A DNA stretch of 64,000 bases from Norana najaformis. Lineage: Eukaryota; Annelida; Clitellata; Crassiclitellata; Hormogastridae. Numbering within the stretch: position 1 is the stretch's first letter; every line of letters starts with the position of its first letter. Location: contig OZ029915.1 of NCBI GenBank assembly GCA_964023275.1, forward strand, positions 35,344,073-35,408,072, written 5' to 3'. The translations under genes and the position numbers were made by a program. The notes beneath the pieces are model-generated. The model was not told where the DNA came from. It was given only the letters and a program-made list of their open reading frames with translations, and made no database searches. Positions 62,756 to 64,000 of this stretch are shown one piece after another.

Positions 62756-62898
62756 CATGCTCGTCTGAAGATGTGTCGAATATTTCCCCGGATATATCTC
62801 TAACATTAGACAGACCGCTAACAACAGAAGGAAAATCAGAGAACGTGTCATCCAGTGGGTTAGTGGATGAATTTGATAAACAATATACTAAGGCACTA
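62756..62898 (+). CDS. Tentative exon F of the same gene
   Basis: After a 493-bp intron, an acceptor-like TTGAATTGGTTAG ends at 62755. It opens a frame reading CSSEDVSNISPDISLTLDRP and ending DEFDKQYTKAL, with a GTATGT donor at 62899. The incoming phase 1 fits exon E, but the outgoing phase is 0, unlike all others. The acidic, Ser-rich composition matches the preceding exons. The acceptor is weak, and the polypyrimidine tract is poor. The frame also stays open past the donor to 62943. It is plausible but unproven. Confidence 0.45.
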
Positions 62899-62999
62899 GT
62901 ATGTCTGTCAGTATATGTGTATCTGTTCTCTGTACTGCTGTGATGTAATTGCTGGCACATATTCATGTGTCATGGTTTGCACTGTTCCCATAGTTGTCT

Positions 63000-63130
63000 G
63001 CTGGATTTAAAATTACTGATGTCAGGTTTTGGCTTGCCTATCAATTTCACGTAGCCACAACTGTTGACTGATGCCTGCACATTATACTGCAGTCCCACCT
63101 TAGAAGTGATTCCAGTAGATTAGATAAGAT
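63000..63130 (+). mobile_element. LINE 3' UTR fragment
   Basis: TGTTGACTGATGCCTGCACA continues to TTCCAGTAGATTAGATAAGA. It corresponds to the 3' UTR plus GATTA-type tail of the elements at 34385-34716 and 54200-54420. No coding part is present. Confidence 0.6.
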
Positions 63131-63154
63131 AACCCTATCTATTGGGATTGTTTC

Positions 63155-63515
63155 ATGTACTCAAAGTGCAAGTACGAGTAACAAGTATGAACCCAAGCAC
63201 TTTGATGCCAACAGCACATGCAGCCATAAGTACACGCAGTATAAACACTAGAATTATCTGATTTATATTCTTGTAAATAATTGCAGTGTTCAGTAAATTT
63301 AATTACACTGCAGGAAAATCCAAATGCTTGTTGAAAGAAATAATTTAATGCCACCTGTTTCCTCTGGCCAGCACTGAATGAGCCATGCCTAGGCAGGCTT
63401 ATTCAGTGGTATAAAAATTACAATTTAATTACCCCAAGTACAAGTACTTACAAGTATAAGTACAGAAAATGGTACTCTTATACTGCTTGAGTATAAGTAC
63501 CAAGTACCATGTCCC
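63155..63515. repeat. Clustered AAGTAC-type words
   Basis: Two patches (63163-63202 and about 63436-63512) are dense in AAGTAC, AAGTAT and their complements, such as CAAGTACAAGTACTTACAAG and TGAGTATAAGTACCAAGTAC. They form local palindromes. They are probably a decayed short-period repeat or an element terminus. Confidence 0.45.
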
Positions 63516-64000
63516 TGCCTATCTTTTGCAGTGTGTGGTTGTAACCATGTGTTTCATCACGTAATTTTATCTTTGTCAGCAAGAAGTTCTTCTTTTGCTT
63601 TTGCATTCCAGCAGTTGTGAGAAAAGTTTATGTTGCAACAATTGAATGTGAATATTATTGATCTACATTTGACTGAATCTGTCATCCAGTTTTTGTTCTT
63701 TATTGCTGTCAGATTGATTTGTTATACTATCACGGAGGTTCTTCTTCATGAGCCTTCTATTACAGTGTTTTTATCATTTGCCTTGTCATTTGTACGTCGT
63801 ACACAGTTTGGATGCGTTTCAGTGCTATCGTTTTACCTGTGATTCTAAGTAATGCAAAGTGGCCCAAAATGTCCCCCAAAGCTATTAACATAGCACACTG
63901 TGTTAGTTAACGTGCTGTACAAAGAACTGCAATGTAGTGGTAATATCTAAACAGAGGAAGTAGGTTTATTAAATCATATGAACATGATCAGTATGGCTTA

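Larger units (their letters stand above)
62899..64000 (+). other. Non-coding right edge
   Basis: No further exon was recognised. The region contains a LINE 3' UTR fragment (63000-63130) and clustered AAGTAC-type words (63155-63515). If exon F is real, this is the start of its downstream intron. The conserved BAH-domain end of the gene is not in the window. Confidence 0.6.

Overview
This 64 kb window looks like nuclear DNA of an invertebrate animal. It is AT-rich, has very long introns, and is littered with decayed non-LTR retrotransposons (L2/CR1-like and RTE-like LINEs) and tRNA-derived SINEs. The repeat style suggests a mollusc, probably a gastropod, but this is inferred and not demonstrated. 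No prokaryotic gene organisation, rRNA, intact tRNA or CRISPR array was found.

One gene can be followed across the window on the + strand. Five exons have clear acceptor and donor sites: 7082-7240, 30427-30600, 49228-50859, 56130-57218 and 62185-62262. A sixth at 62756-62898 is tentative. All five firm exons start and end in intron phase 1, so they join without a frame break into about 1044 residues of a low-complexity protein rich in Ser and Pro. Neither the first nor the last coding exon was identified. Short motifs in the same order as I recall them from vertebrate TNRC18 and BAHCC1 (APTFLPEV, then PVGIA) make a TNRC18/BAHCC1/winged-eye-type chromatin protein the best guess. The BAH domain that would prove this should lie beyond the right edge.

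Layout: 1-7081 is non-coding, with a CpG-bearing trinucleotide cluster at 1590-1735 and a 20-bp tandem repeat running to within 15 bp of the first recognised exon. The 23.2 kb intron 7241-30426 holds an RTE-like remnant, several SINEs, a LINE nested inside another LINE (20.9-22.3 kb) and degenerate satellites. The 18.6 kb intron 30601-49227 holds LINE 3' ends, a 27-bp minisatellite open on both strands (37.4-38.0 kb), a minus-strand LINE with endonuclease and RT signatures (44.85-46.5 kb), and a SINE followed by a strong hairpin (48.3-48.8 kb). The 5.3 kb intron 50860-56129 holds a hairpin and an internally deleted LINE. The 5.0 kb intron 57219-62184 holds a LINE endonuclease/RT-start fragment and a 23-bp repeat whose units are each palindromic.

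I saw no convincing new multi-gene system. The most unusual items are the phase-1 exon chain of the chromatin-type gene, the two-strand-open minisatellite, and the tandem array abutting a 3' splice site.
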